Assembly (NCBI GenBank): GCA_013151495.1
Contig: JAADIE010000081.1
Span: 1 to 46,619 of the forward strand
Length of the DNA stretch: 46,619 nt
Direction of reading: 5' to 3'
DNA from: Nitrospirota bacterium
GTDB lineage: Bacteria > Nitrospirota > Thermodesulfovibrionia > Thermodesulfovibrionales > JdFR-85
The position numbers and the translations under genes are program-made. Under the pieces are notes generated by a model. It ran no database searches. It had not been told where the DNA came from and saw only the letters and a program-made list of their open reading frames with translations. This document shows positions 18,878 through 27,817 of the stretch, one piece after another. Within the stretch, counting starts at the first letter, position 1. Every line of letters begins with the position of its first letter.

Positions 18878-20200
18878 ATGGTTAGATATATGATTGTGGA
18901 GGACGATGAATTAATTGCTACCATGTTAAGCGAACTTATTACATCAATAGGTGGCAGGGTGCATTATGCAAAAAATGCAGAAGAGGCACTATCTCTAACC
19001 ACTCTGTATAGAATCGATATAGCCCTGATTGATCTAATGCTACCGGACATTGATGGTATCGAGTTAATCGGAAAACTTCGGTCTTTACAGCAGGATATCT
19101 TTTTTATTGTTATTACCTCAGTATATGAGCCAAGTGTTATAGTGAGGGCTATAAAAGAAGGGGCCTCTGAGTACTTAACAAAACCTTTCGAGGTTCAATA
19201 CCTCAAGAAGATACTGACCAATTACCAGGAACTTGCAATACTGAAGAAAAGAGAAAAGGCCAGGCTGGAGAGCATACCTCCACTTGAGGAGATCCTGGGA
19301 ACAAGCAAGGTAATGAAGGACCTTAAAAGGACAATTGCAGATATTGCCAGATACGATAGTACGGTTTTACTTACAGGACCTACCGGGGTTGGAAAGGGAT
19401 TGATTGCAGGCGTAATTCACAGGCTAAGTAAGAGGGCTGATGGTCCTTTCATTACCTTCGACTGTACTACAGTACCAGAGAACCTTATGGAGGCTGAGCT
19501 TTGTGGTTATAAAAGAGGGGCCTTTACAGGTGCAGACCATGATAAAGTCGGTTTAGTAGAAATGGCTGATGGAGGTACTCTTTTTATTGATGAGATAGGG
19601 GAGTTACCACTGCACCTCCAGACAAAGCTCCTCAGGATAATCGATGAGGGGAGTTTCAGGAGGTTAGGAGATGTAACTGATCGAAGGGTTGATGTAAGGG
19701 TAATATCAGCTACAAATAAAGACCTCAGATCAATGGTGAAAGAGGGAAGATTCAGAAACGACCTTTATTACAGACTGGATGTAATAAGTATAAATGTGCC
19801 ACCTCTTTCAGAAAGAGGAGAGGATGTATGGTTGCTGGCTAATTATTTCTTATGCTATTACATAAACAAAACCGGTAAAAGGATAAAGGGTTTTTCAAAG
19901 GAGGCAGAACGGTTTATATGGCAGTATAGCTGGCCTGGTAATGTGAGAGAGCTTAAAAACCTCATTGAAAGAGCTGTTGTTATGGCCGAGGATGAATGGA
20001 TAAGACCCTCTGACTTTATGATCCCCGAGTATACGATCAGATCAAGAGAGTTCCGGTTCCCTGAGACTCCATTACCCTTAAAGGAGATCGAAAAAAGGTA
20101 TATCAAGTATGTCCTGTCACTGACCGGTAATAATAAAAGTAAAGCAGCAAAGCTTCTGGGCATAACCAGAAATACACTGAGAGAAAAATTAAAAGAATAA
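18878..20200 (+). CDS. Sigma54-dependent response regulator (REC-AAA+-HTH, NtrC family)
   Basis: Receiver IVEDDE/LIDLMLPDIDG/LTKPFE, AAA+ GPTGVGKG, GAFTGA loop (KRGAFTGADHD), C-terminal Fis-type HTH (NNKSKAAKLLGITRNTLREKL). Start trimmed from 18818 to MVRYMIVEDDE. Confidence 0.94.
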   Translation: MVRYMIVEDDELIATMLSELITSIGGRVHYAKNAEEALSLTTLYRIDIALIDLMLPDIDGIELIGKLRSLQQDIFFIVITSVYEPSVIVRAIKEGASEYLTKPFEVQYLKKILTNYQELAILKKREKARLESIPPLEEILGTSKVMKDLKRTIADIARYDSTVLLTGPTGVGKGLIAGVIHRLSKRADGPFITFDCTTVPENLMEAELCGYKRGAFTGADHDKVGLVEMADGGTLFIDEIGELPLHLQTKLLRIIDEGSFRRLGDVTDRRVDVRVISATNKDLRSMVKEGRFRNDLYYRLDVISINVPPLSERGEDVWLLANYFLCYYINKTGKRIKGFSKEAERFIWQYSWPGNVRELKNLIERAVVMAEDEWIRPSDFMIPEYTIRSREFRFPETPLPLKEIEKRYIKYVLSLTGNNKSKAAKLLGITRNTLREKLKE

Positions 20201-20209
20201 ATGGTCAGA

Positions 20210-20229
20210 TTTTAACCAGCTGGTCAAAA
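20210..20229. promoter_or_regulatory. Imperfect 20-bp palindrome, candidate upstream activator site
   Basis: TTTTAACCAGCTGGTCAAAA: perfect ACCAGCTGGT core with 9 of 10 pairs matching, roughly 100 bp upstream of the predicted sigma54 start site. Confidence 0.4.
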
Positions 20230-20299
20230 ATCGATCACCTATATTGTTTTGCCTCTATAAAAAAGGCCACAATCAATACCTTTCATCCAGTGCAATTTC

Positions 20300-20315
20300 T
20301 GGCATTTCTCTTGCA
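20300..20315 (+). promoter_or_regulatory. Putative sigma54 (-24/-12) promoter
   Basis: TGGCATTTCTCTTGCA: GG and GC separated by exactly 10 nt, matching TGGCAC-N5-TTGCW. Confidence 0.65.
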
Positions 20316-20354
20316 CACTACTAATAGCCAAAAAAACAGGGAGGTGATTCGAGG

Positions 20355-20570
20355 ATGATGAACTGCTGGGAGTTCAAGAAATGTGGAAGAGACAAAACTG
20401 GTGATTGTCCTGCTTATACTCGAAGGGCGGGTAAGGTTTGCTGGATTGTGGCAGGAACAATGTGTGATGGGGAGGTTCAGGGTACCTTTGCCAAAAAGAT
20501 TAGCACCTGTATCAAATGTGATTTCTATCAATACATGAATAAAGAGGCCAGAGATAAACTAAAATCCTAA
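20355..20570 (+). CDS. Small two-CW domain cysteine-rich protein
   Basis: CWEFKKCG...CPAY...GKVCWIVAGTMCDGEVQGTFAKKISTCIKCDFY; GGGAGGTG ribosome site. Confidence 0.8.
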   Translation: MMNCWEFKKCGRDKTGDCPAYTRRAGKVCWIVAGTMCDGEVQGTFAKKISTCIKCDFYQYMNKEARDKLKS

Positions 20571-21404
20571 ATTTAGTATTGATTGTTCTTTAATTTCTTT
20601 ATAGGAGAAGACAGGGCCATCTTTACAGATATATAGCTTTCCTGCATAACAGTGGCCACACTTGCCCACACCACATTTCATGTGGGCCTCCAGTGTGGTT
20701 ATTATTCGTTCTTCTGGCATCCCAAAGAAGAAGAGGTCCTGCATGGCCGCCCTGATCATAACCTCAGGGCCACATATAAAGGCCACAGATTTTTTAAAGT
20801 CCACCTCAGCCAGGTGCCACAGAGTGGTTACCAGTCCTACATTTCCCTTCCAGCCATCTGTTGGCCTATCTACGGTTAAAACTACATTGACCCCCTGTTG
20901 TTTCCACTTCCTGGTTTCGTCGAGGTAGACAATATCATCAGGGCTACGGCTTCCATAAAGAAGGGATACCTTATACTTCTTTCTCTTCATAAAGGTCTCT
21001 ATTAAAGGTCTAAGTGGAGCTATTCCAATTCCACCTGCCACTATCACCACATCACGACCCTTAGCAAGTTCTAAAGGAAATGCCCTGCCATAGGGGCCTC
21101 GTATCCAGAGGTTATCGCCTTCTTTCAGCTGATGAATCCTGCCTGTAACCATCCCTACTCTTCTGATACAGAACTCGATTCTGGTACTTTTTCTGGCCAG
21201 AGATGTAACCGATATGGGAACCTCACCAGCTCCCCAGACAGAAACCATAAAGAACTGACCGGCCTTATAATGTACTGGTTCTTCGAGTTCAAGAGTAAAA
21301 AGGCTTACATCTGAGGTTTGTTTTTTTATGCGCTCTATGGTACCTTTTATGGGTCGGTAGATATTGTTTTCCTGTTTTGCGGGCTCTCTGTTTTTAACCT
21401 TCAT
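20559..21404 (-). CDS. FAD/NAD(P)-binding oxidoreductase, sulfhydrogenase/AsrB-like gamma subunit
   Basis: FNR-like fold, VIVAGGIGIAPLRPLIE, C-terminal [2Fe-2S] CGVGKCGHCYAGKLYICKDGPVF. Open frame reaches 21422. Confidence 0.88.
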   Translation of the reverse strand: MKVKNREPAKQENNIYRPIKGTIERIKKQTSDVSLFTLELEEPVHYKAGQFFMVSVWGAGEVPISVTSLARKSTRIEFCIRRVGMVTGRIHQLKEGDNLWIRGPYGRAFPLELAKGRDVVIVAGGIGIAPLRPLIETFMKRKKYKVSLLYGSRSPDDIVYLDETRKWKQQGVNVVLTVDRPTDGWKGNVGLVTTLWHLAEVDFKKSVAFICGPEVMIRAAMQDLFFFGMPEERIITTLEAHMKCGVGKCGHCYAGKLYICKDGPVFSYKEIKEQSILNLGF

Positions 21405-22449
21405 CAGTAATCTCCTCACCATTCAGGGCAATGCTTTTGAGTTTCATACATACACTGGCCATGTCTATTCTGCCAGGGCAGGTAACTGTGCAGCGGCCAC
21501 ACCCCACACAACCAAAACTTTCAAGCACATCAGGGTAGTGTATCAGCTTATGGAAAAACCATCGTTTCGTTCTTTTTATCCTCTCTTCGTTGGGGAGTAT
21601 TCCACCAGCCAGCCTGGTAAAGCCTTTAAAAAGACAGCTATCCCACAGCCTTGCTCGTTCCACTGTGTCGTTATAACTTCTGTCGACCACTGTAAAGCAG
21701 GTACATAAGGGGCACTGGTATACACAACCACCACACTCAAAACACCTCGAGGTTATGCCCTGCCAGAAGCTGTCCTTGATGCGGCCTGATTTTATAAGTT
21801 GCCTGCTTTGCTGAAGGCTTATTCTTTTTTGAAATCGTGCCTTTGAGCTAAGCAATACCTCGTACTGGTCGTCGTAGTCTGATTTTTGTGGTCTACTAAA
21901 AAGAAAATGATAGTTCTTTATGATAGATATAGCCCACTCAGACTCGGCCTGAACAAAGTACCTATCTCCAAGGTCTGTAAGCTGTATATCGAAGCCCTGT
22001 TTAAGATAGGGGCCTGTGTCGAGTCCTATACAGAAACAGGTAGGGTCTGGGTTGTTGCAGACTATGGAGATAAGCAGGCTGTTTTCCCTGCGGCTTTTAT
22101 AATAGGGATCGGGCATCTCATCAATGAAAAATCTATCAAGAGTGTTCAGGGCTGCCACATCACAGGAGCGGAGTCCAAATATGACCCTTTTTGTTTTAGA
22201 GATGGAATCAACTACCCGGTCATCCTTTTTTGAGTACTCAAAGAGCCTTTCATACTGGGGCAGGAAAAACTCCTTGACGCTTGGTAGCAGGGACGGACAG
22301 TTTAACTCTATCTTATGGATATGCTCAACCTGTTTAAATACAATGTCTCCCACCTGATCGCGCATTGGTGCTATAAGCTGCATCTGGTTTCTCAGCTGTC
22401 GCAGCCAGTAAGACAGGTGGTTTTTATCCAGAATCCATTCCCTCTTCAT
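21394..22449 (-). CDS. 4Fe-4S dicluster protein, sulfhydrogenase/AsrA-like beta subunit
   Basis: GLRSCDVAALNTLDRFF, CFECGGCVYQCPLCTCF, CVGCGRCTVTCPGRI. Confidence 0.88.
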   Translation of the reverse strand: MKREWILDKNHLSYWLRQLRNQMQLIAPMRDQVGDIVFKQVEHIHKIELNCPSLLPSVKEFFLPQYERLFEYSKKDDRVVDSISKTKRVIFGLRSCDVAALNTLDRFFIDEMPDPYYKSRRENSLLISIVCNNPDPTCFCIGLDTGPYLKQGFDIQLTDLGDRYFVQAESEWAISIIKNYHFLFSRPQKSDYDDQYEVLLSSKARFQKRISLQQSRQLIKSGRIKDSFWQGITSRCFECGGCVYQCPLCTCFTVVDRSYNDTVERARLWDSCLFKGFTRLAGGILPNEERIKRTKRWFFHKLIHYPDVLESFGCVGCGRCTVTCPGRIDMASVCMKLKSIALNGEEITDEG

Positions 22450-24545
22450 TCCTCTATCCTCAGGCTTTCAAGCTCCACCTCAGGGGGCTTGGGGGTTTTA
22501 ACTACAGGCATCTTATAAAGAGGCTCTATCCTGACAGCACAGACCTTGTATTCCGGGATCTTTGCCTTTGGATCAACTGCAGGGTTGGTAAGTCTGTTTA
22601 CTGCTGCCTCAGCATAATGAAATGGAATAAAAACCGTGCCCTGCGGTATTTTGCCGGTCAGCTTTGCTTTTACCTCAATTGAACCTCTACGAGAGGTAAC
22701 CTTTACTGGCCAGCCATTTTTGATTCCCAGTGAGTCTGCGTCTTCAGGATTTATCTCAACAAAACATTCTGGTTCTTCCCTTTCAAGTACCACCGTTCGT
22801 CTACACATGGTGCCAGTATGGTAGTGGAAATAGATTCTTCCTGTTGTTAAAAGGAAGGGGTATTCTTTATCCGGTGGCTCATCAGGGGGAATGTAATCCA
22901 CAGTTATAAAGGTTCCAAGCCCCTTTGCAAATTTCTTCCGATGTAAATAAGGTGTGCCCGGGTGGTCCTGAGTAGGGCAGGGCCACTGAAGCCCGAACCC
23001 TTCTTTCAGCCTATGATGAAGTATCCCTCCATAGGAGGGAGTTAGCAGTGCAATCTCTTCCATAATTTCATAGGTGCCACGATAGTGCATCCTGTAGCCC
23101 ATTCTTGTGGCAAGATCAACTATAATCTCCCAATCTGCCTTTGCCTCACCTGGTGGCGAGATGGCCCTCTGAAGAAGCTGTACCCTGCGCTCAGTGTTTG
23201 TATAAGTGCCATCCTTTTCTGCAAAGCTTGCAGCAGGTAATACAACATCTGCATAGTTCATGGTTTCATTGGGAAATATGTCCTGCACAACTACAAAGTC
23301 TATCCTTTCCATGGCCTTTTCAAGATGTCCAAGGTCGGGGTCTGAAAGCAGAGGGTTTTCTCCCATTACATAAAGGGCCTTCAGGCGTCCCACATAGGCC
23401 ATATCCATCATCTCCATAAGGGTCAACCCGGGCTTGGGGTTTAGCTTTTTCCTCCAGGTGTTCTGGAATTTTTTTCTTGCCCTCGGGTCTGTAACAGTCT
23501 GATAACCGGAAAAGACATTTGGTAATGCACCCATATCACAGGCACCCTGAACATTATTCTGACCCCTGAGAGGATTTATGCCCGACATGGGTAGCCCTAT
23601 ATGGCCTGTTAACATAACAAGATTTGCCAGTGCCCTTACATTGTCCACCCCAGTGATATGCTGGGTAATACCCATTGCATAAAAGAGCATGGAGCGTTTT
23701 TCCATTGCATAAATACGAGCCACCCTTCTAAGGAGCTGTATTTTTACCCCGGTTATAGCCTCTACCTTGGCAGGATCAAAGGTCCTGAGGGTGTCAAGGA
23801 AGGAGTCAAAGTTTTCTGTCCTCCGTTTAACAAAATCAATATCTACAAGACCTTCGGTAACAATGATATTCATCAAGCCCATCAGAAGTGCAACATCAGA
23901 ACCAGGACGATGCTGTAGATGGATATGGGCAAACTCTGCAAGCTGTGTTTTCCTTGGATCAGCCACTATCAGGGTTGCTCCACTGTCAACTGCATCAAGC
24001 ATATGCATGGCTATCATGGGATGTTGTTCAGTGGTATTGGAGCCGATCACAAAAAGTACCCTGGCATTAATGATTTCATTTATAGAGTTTGTCATTGCAC
24101 CTGAGCCAAAGGCTGCAGCAAGACCACCCACGGTAGAGGAATGACACAGCCTGGCACAATGATCTATGTTGTTGGTTCCGACAACAGCCCTTGCAAACTT
24201 CATCATGAGGTAATTTTCCTCGTTAGTACACTTTGCAGAGCTTAGCAAACCAATGGAATCGCTTCCGTAAAGCCTTTTTATTTCTGTGAGTCGGCGGGCA
24301 ATCAGATCGAGGGCCTCATCCCAGGTTGCCCTTACAAGAGTGCCCCTTTTTCTAATCATTGGAAATTTAAGCCTGTCAGGATGATGGACAAACTCATAGC
24401 AGTTCCAGCCCTTAACACAGAGGCTTCCACGATTTACTGGGTGGTTTATGCAGGGTGATACACCTACAATACGGTCGTCCTCAACATGTAGGTATAGTCC
24501 ACAACCACAGCCACAATAGGGGCATACTGTGAGAATCTTGTCCAT
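22446..24545 (-). CDS. fdhA: Formate dehydrogenase alpha subunit (molybdopterin oxidoreductase, Cys type)
   Basis: N-terminal [4Fe-4S] CPYCGCGCGLYL, DHCARLCHSSTVGGLAAAFGSGAMTNSINEI with Cys at the Sec/Cys position, GINPLRGQNNVQGACDMGALPNVF. Confidence 0.92.
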   Translation of the reverse strand: MDKILTVCPYCGCGCGLYLHVEDDRIVGVSPCINHPVNRGSLCVKGWNCYEFVHHPDRLKFPMIRKRGTLVRATWDEALDLIARRLTEIKRLYGSDSIGLLSSAKCTNEENYLMMKFARAVVGTNNIDHCARLCHSSTVGGLAAAFGSGAMTNSINEIINARVLFVIGSNTTEQHPMIAMHMLDAVDSGATLIVADPRKTQLAEFAHIHLQHRPGSDVALLMGLMNIIVTEGLVDIDFVKRRTENFDSFLDTLRTFDPAKVEAITGVKIQLLRRVARIYAMEKRSMLFYAMGITQHITGVDNVRALANLVMLTGHIGLPMSGINPLRGQNNVQGACDMGALPNVFSGYQTVTDPRARKKFQNTWRKKLNPKPGLTLMEMMDMAYVGRLKALYVMGENPLLSDPDLGHLEKAMERIDFVVVQDIFPNETMNYADVVLPAASFAEKDGTYTNTERRVQLLQRAISPPGEAKADWEIIVDLATRMGYRMHYRGTYEIMEEIALLTPSYGGILHHRLKEGFGLQWPCPTQDHPGTPYLHRKKFAKGLGTFITVDYIPPDEPPDKEYPFLLTTGRIYFHYHTGTMCRRTVVLEREEPECFVEINPEDADSLGIKNGWPVKVTSRRGSIEVKAKLTGKIPQGTVFIPFHYAEAAVNRLTNPAVDPKAKIPEYKVCAVRIEPLYKMPVVKTPKPPEVELESLRIEE

Positions 24546-24558
24546 TGTGCTTTTATTT

Positions 24559-24575
24559 ATGCAAGGTATGTGCCT
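24559..24575 (-). promoter_or_regulatory. Putative sigma54 (-24/-12) promoter of fdhA
   Basis: Minus strand AGGCACATACCTTGCAT, GG-N10-GC spacing. Confidence 0.65.
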
Positions 24576-24731
24576 TTAATTAGATTATAAAGAAAAATCA
24601 ATAAGTTATTAGAATATATTATCAGGAATATGTACTAAAAGTAACCACCTTGTGTGGAAAAATTACCCATACCATCTTTTCTGAATATAAATTAATTTAA
24701 TGTTGCTATAACTATTATTCATGATTTATGC

Positions 24732-24761
24732 TTGACTTAATGCCTGAAGGCATGTTATTAC
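24732..24761 (+). promoter_or_regulatory. Putative sigma70 promoter of the rnf operon with inverted repeat in the spacer
   Basis: TTGACT-N18-TATTAC; spacer holds ATGCC-TGAA-GGCAT (24740-24753). Confidence 0.5.
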
Positions 24762-24806
24762 TTATTGGCTTTTTTACCTACACCAAACCGATACACAGGA
24801 GGTCAA

Positions 24807-26114
24807 ATGGCACTTCTTACTTTCAAAGGTGGCGTTCATCCTCCAGAAAACAAAGAGCTTTCAGCAAAAGCACCTATCAGAGAGGCTGCACCGCCAAAAC
24901 AGGCAGTAATTCCTTTAAGTCAGCATATTGGGGCACCCTGTAATTGTGTAGTAGAGGTTGGGCAGGAGGTCAAAAAGGGGCAACTCATTGGTGAACCTAC
25001 TGCCTTTGTTTCAGCTCCGGTTCATTCTTCGGTGTCAGGAAAGGTGGTTGAGATTACCCAGATTCCTAATGCTATGGGCAGGCTGGTGCAGGCAGTGGTA
25101 ATCGACAACGATGGAAAGGAAGAATGGGCTCCCCTTCAGGATAATCCGGATTATATGAACCTATCACCAGAGGAGCTGAAGGAAAAGATTAAAAATGCAG
25201 GTATTGTTGGAATGGGTGGTGCAACATTTCCTACTCATGTGAAGCTCTCTCCACCAAAGGAAAAGCCTATTGATGTGGTTATTATCAACGGTGCCGAATG
25301 CGAGCCCTATCTCACAGCCGACCATAGATTGATGGTTGAAAATCCTGAACAGGTCATAGAGGGGCTCAAGATACTGATGAAAATACTGGGTGTTTCCAAA
25401 GGCTATGTGGGGATAGAGAACAACAAGCCCGATGCAATCGAGAAGATGACAGAGGCTGCCTCAAAGGAGCCAAACATTGAGGTCAAGGCCCTTCAGGTAA
25501 AGTATCCTCAGGGTGCTGAGAAGATGCTGATCAAGGCCATTATCGACAGAGAGGTCCCGGCTGGTGGACTACCCATGGATGTAGGGGTGGTGGTTCAGAA
25601 TGTCGGTACAGCCGTAGCCATTTTTGAGGCCTGCAGATATGGAAAGCCTTTGATTGAGAGGATTGTTACCGTTACAGGACGGGGTGTTAAAGAACCGGGA
25701 AATCTTAAGGCGAGAATCGGTACCCCAATAAGGCAGCTTATTGATGAGTGTGGTGGCTTTGTAGACAATCCCAAAAAGGTTATCCTCGGTGGACCAATGA
25801 TGGGTTTTGCCCAGTTTTCTCTTGATGTGCCTGTTACCAAGGGTACTTCGGGAGTTCTGGTATTATCTGAGACCGAGTATGTTTCTTCTGAGAAGTATGG
25901 CCCATGCATTCGTTGTGGCAGATGTATTGAGGCCTGTCCTATGGGGCTTATGCCTTTGATGCTCAGTATTCTTTCAGAAAAGGGCTTCTACGAGGATACC
26001 AGGGAATACAATATCATGGATTGTTTCGAATGTGGAAGCTGTACATATGTGTGTCCGTCAAAAAGACCAATCGTGCATCATATAAGATTGGCTAAATCAC
26101 TAATAAAAAGATAA
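24807..26114 (+). CDS. rnfC: Rnf electron transport complex subunit C
   Basis: LLTFKGGVHPPENKE, CIRCGRCIEACP and CFECGSCTYVCP. Start placed at the ATG after AGGAGG rather than 24765. Confidence 0.95.
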   Translation: MALLTFKGGVHPPENKELSAKAPIREAAPPKQAVIPLSQHIGAPCNCVVEVGQEVKKGQLIGEPTAFVSAPVHSSVSGKVVEITQIPNAMGRLVQAVVIDNDGKEEWAPLQDNPDYMNLSPEELKEKIKNAGIVGMGGATFPTHVKLSPPKEKPIDVVIINGAECEPYLTADHRLMVENPEQVIEGLKILMKILGVSKGYVGIENNKPDAIEKMTEAASKEPNIEVKALQVKYPQGAEKMLIKAIIDREVPAGGLPMDVGVVVQNVGTAVAIFEACRYGKPLIERIVTVTGRGVKEPGNLKARIGTPIRQLIDECGGFVDNPKKVILGGPMMGFAQFSLDVPVTKGTSGVLVLSETEYVSSEKYGPCIRCGRCIEACPMGLMPLMLSILSEKGFYEDTREYNIMDCFECGSCTYVCPSKRPIVHHIRLAKSLIKR

Positions 26115-26138
26115 ATAAATAACTAAAGGAGTGATAGG

Positions 26139-27149
26139 ATGGCAGTTACAAACAGGGATCAGGAGCTTGTAGTTACTGTTAGTCCACATGTAAGATCCGA
26201 TGAGTCTACTGCAAAGATAATGTGGACTGTTACATTAAGTCTTTTGCCTGCCTTTGCAATGTCGGTCTATTATTTTGGACCAAGAGCTGTTTATGTAACT
26301 GCCCTGAGTATTCTGGGCTGTTTGTTCAGTGAGTGGCTTGTCCAGAAAATGGCAGGCAGAGAGATAACCCTCTCAGACGGTAGTGCCTTCTTAACCGGTT
26401 TACTGCTTGGAATGAATATGCCATCATCGGTTCCATTTTATATTCCGCTGGTTAGTGCCTTTGTAGCTGTGGCAATAACAAAACAGCTTTTTGGAGGTCT
26501 TGGTTATAACATCTTTAATCCTGCTTTGATCGGTAGGGCCTTTGCCCTGATTACCTGGCCCAGGGCCATGACTACATGGTTTACGCCAACTGCAGCCTTT
26601 GTGGCAATGGATGCAAAAACCACTGCAACTCCTCTTGGGATACTGAAGGAAGAGGGGATGCATAAGCTGCTCGAGGTCTTTGGTGATAAGATGACCCTGT
26701 ATTACCAGCTACTTATTGGGCACAGGGCAGGTTCCCTTGGTGAGACATCGGTAATAGCGATATTAATTGGTGCTGCATTCCTGCTATACAAGAGATATAT
26801 TTCACTTCATATACCTCTTTCATTTCTTGCTACTGTGGCAGTGCTCACCTGGGTCTTTGGTGGGAAAGAAGGACTCTTTACGGGTGATCCTATCGTTCAT
26901 TTGCTTAGTGGTGGCTTGATGTTGGGAGCCTTTTACATGGCTACAGATTATGTAACATGCCCATCAGTAAAGACTGGTCAGATTATATTCGGAATAGGAT
27001 GTGGTGCCCTGACGGCTCTGATAAGGTTAAAGGCCGGTTACCCGGAGGGTGTTATGTTTGCCATACTGCTGATGAACTGTTTTACCCCGCTGATTGATCG
27101 CAATCTCAAGACAAAGGTCTTTGGCGCCAGAAAGGAGGCTGCGAAATGA
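26139..27149 (+). CDS. rnfD: Rnf complex subunit D
   Basis: Polytopic membrane protein, GLGYNIFNPALIGRAF, YMATDYVTCPS; operon position. Confidence 0.94.
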   Translation: MAVTNRDQELVVTVSPHVRSDESTAKIMWTVTLSLLPAFAMSVYYFGPRAVYVTALSILGCLFSEWLVQKMAGREITLSDGSAFLTGLLLGMNMPSSVPFYIPLVSAFVAVAITKQLFGGLGYNIFNPALIGRAFALITWPRAMTTWFTPTAAFVAMDAKTTATPLGILKEEGMHKLLEVFGDKMTLYYQLLIGHRAGSLGETSVIAILIGAAFLLYKRYISLHIPLSFLATVAVLTWVFGGKEGLFTGDPIVHLLSGGLMLGAFYMATDYVTCPSVKTGQIIFGIGCGALTALIRLKAGYPEGVMFAILLMNCFTPLIDRNLKTKVFGARKEAAK

Positions 27150-27817
27150 CTTTCAAGGACATACTGAAGATAACCTTCAACCTCGTTGTCCTTTATCTGG
27201 CAGGTGGGTTGCTGCTGGCTGCTGTTTACGCAAAGACTTCACCAGTAATTTATCAGAAGAACGAGGAAGAAAAGAGGCAGGCCCTTCAGGCCATGATGCC
27301 AGAGGCCCAGGATATAATAAAACTTGGCGACTGGTACCCTCATGAAAAACACGCAGAGTACTATGAGGCTCGTAAATGCGGCGAAATTAAAATTAAAACC
27401 ATTAAGGATGAAAAGACCGGAAAAACAAAGGAAATAAAGGAGTGTATCGATCCAGAACCAATCGGTTATATTGTACAGACCTTTGGTAAAGGTTATTCAA
27501 GTTATATAAACATTCTATTTTCTGTTGATAAGAACTTTGTAGTTCAGAGGATGAATATTCTGCATCATGCAGAAACCCCTGGTTTGGGTGATGAAATTGA
27601 GAAAGACTGGTTTAAGAATCAGTTCAAGGGTAAGGACATAGATCATCTTGTGGTAGATAAAACAGGGACCAGGAAAGAATACATCCAGGCCATTACTGGT
27701 GCCACCATATCTACTAGGGCTGTTACAGAGGATGGTATTAAAAGGGGCCTGGAATTTTTAATAAAAGCCATCAAGGAAGGAGAGGTGGAACATGGAGCAT
27801 CAGGAAGAGAAGGTTAG
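27146..27817 (+). CDS. rnfG: Rnf complex subunit G (FMN-binding)
   Basis: Covalent FMN motif TGATIST (QAITGATISTRAV), HHAETPGLGDEI. Confidence 0.94.
   Translation: MTFKDILKITFNLVVLYLAGGLLLAAVYAKTSPVIYQKNEEEKRQALQAMMPEAQDIIKLGDWYPHEKHAEYYEARKCGEIKIKTIKDEKTGKTKEIKECIDPEPIGYIVQTFGKGYSSYINILFSVDKNFVVQRMNILHHAETPGLGDEIEKDWFKNQFKGKDIDHLVVDKTGTRKEYIQAITGATISTRAVTEDGIKRGLEFLIKAIKEGEVEHGASGREG

Noticed and set aside
22446-24545. Possible selenocysteine formate dehydrogenase
   Set aside because: The active-site position is an ordinary Cys codon (HCARLCHS) and there is no in-frame TGA, so no SECIS is needed.
24650-24690. Weak inverted repeat AACCACCTTGTGTGG upstream of fdhA as a second copy of the ACCAGCTGGT site
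   Set aside because: Only CCAC/GTGG matches and spacing differs; too short to claim shared regulator binding.
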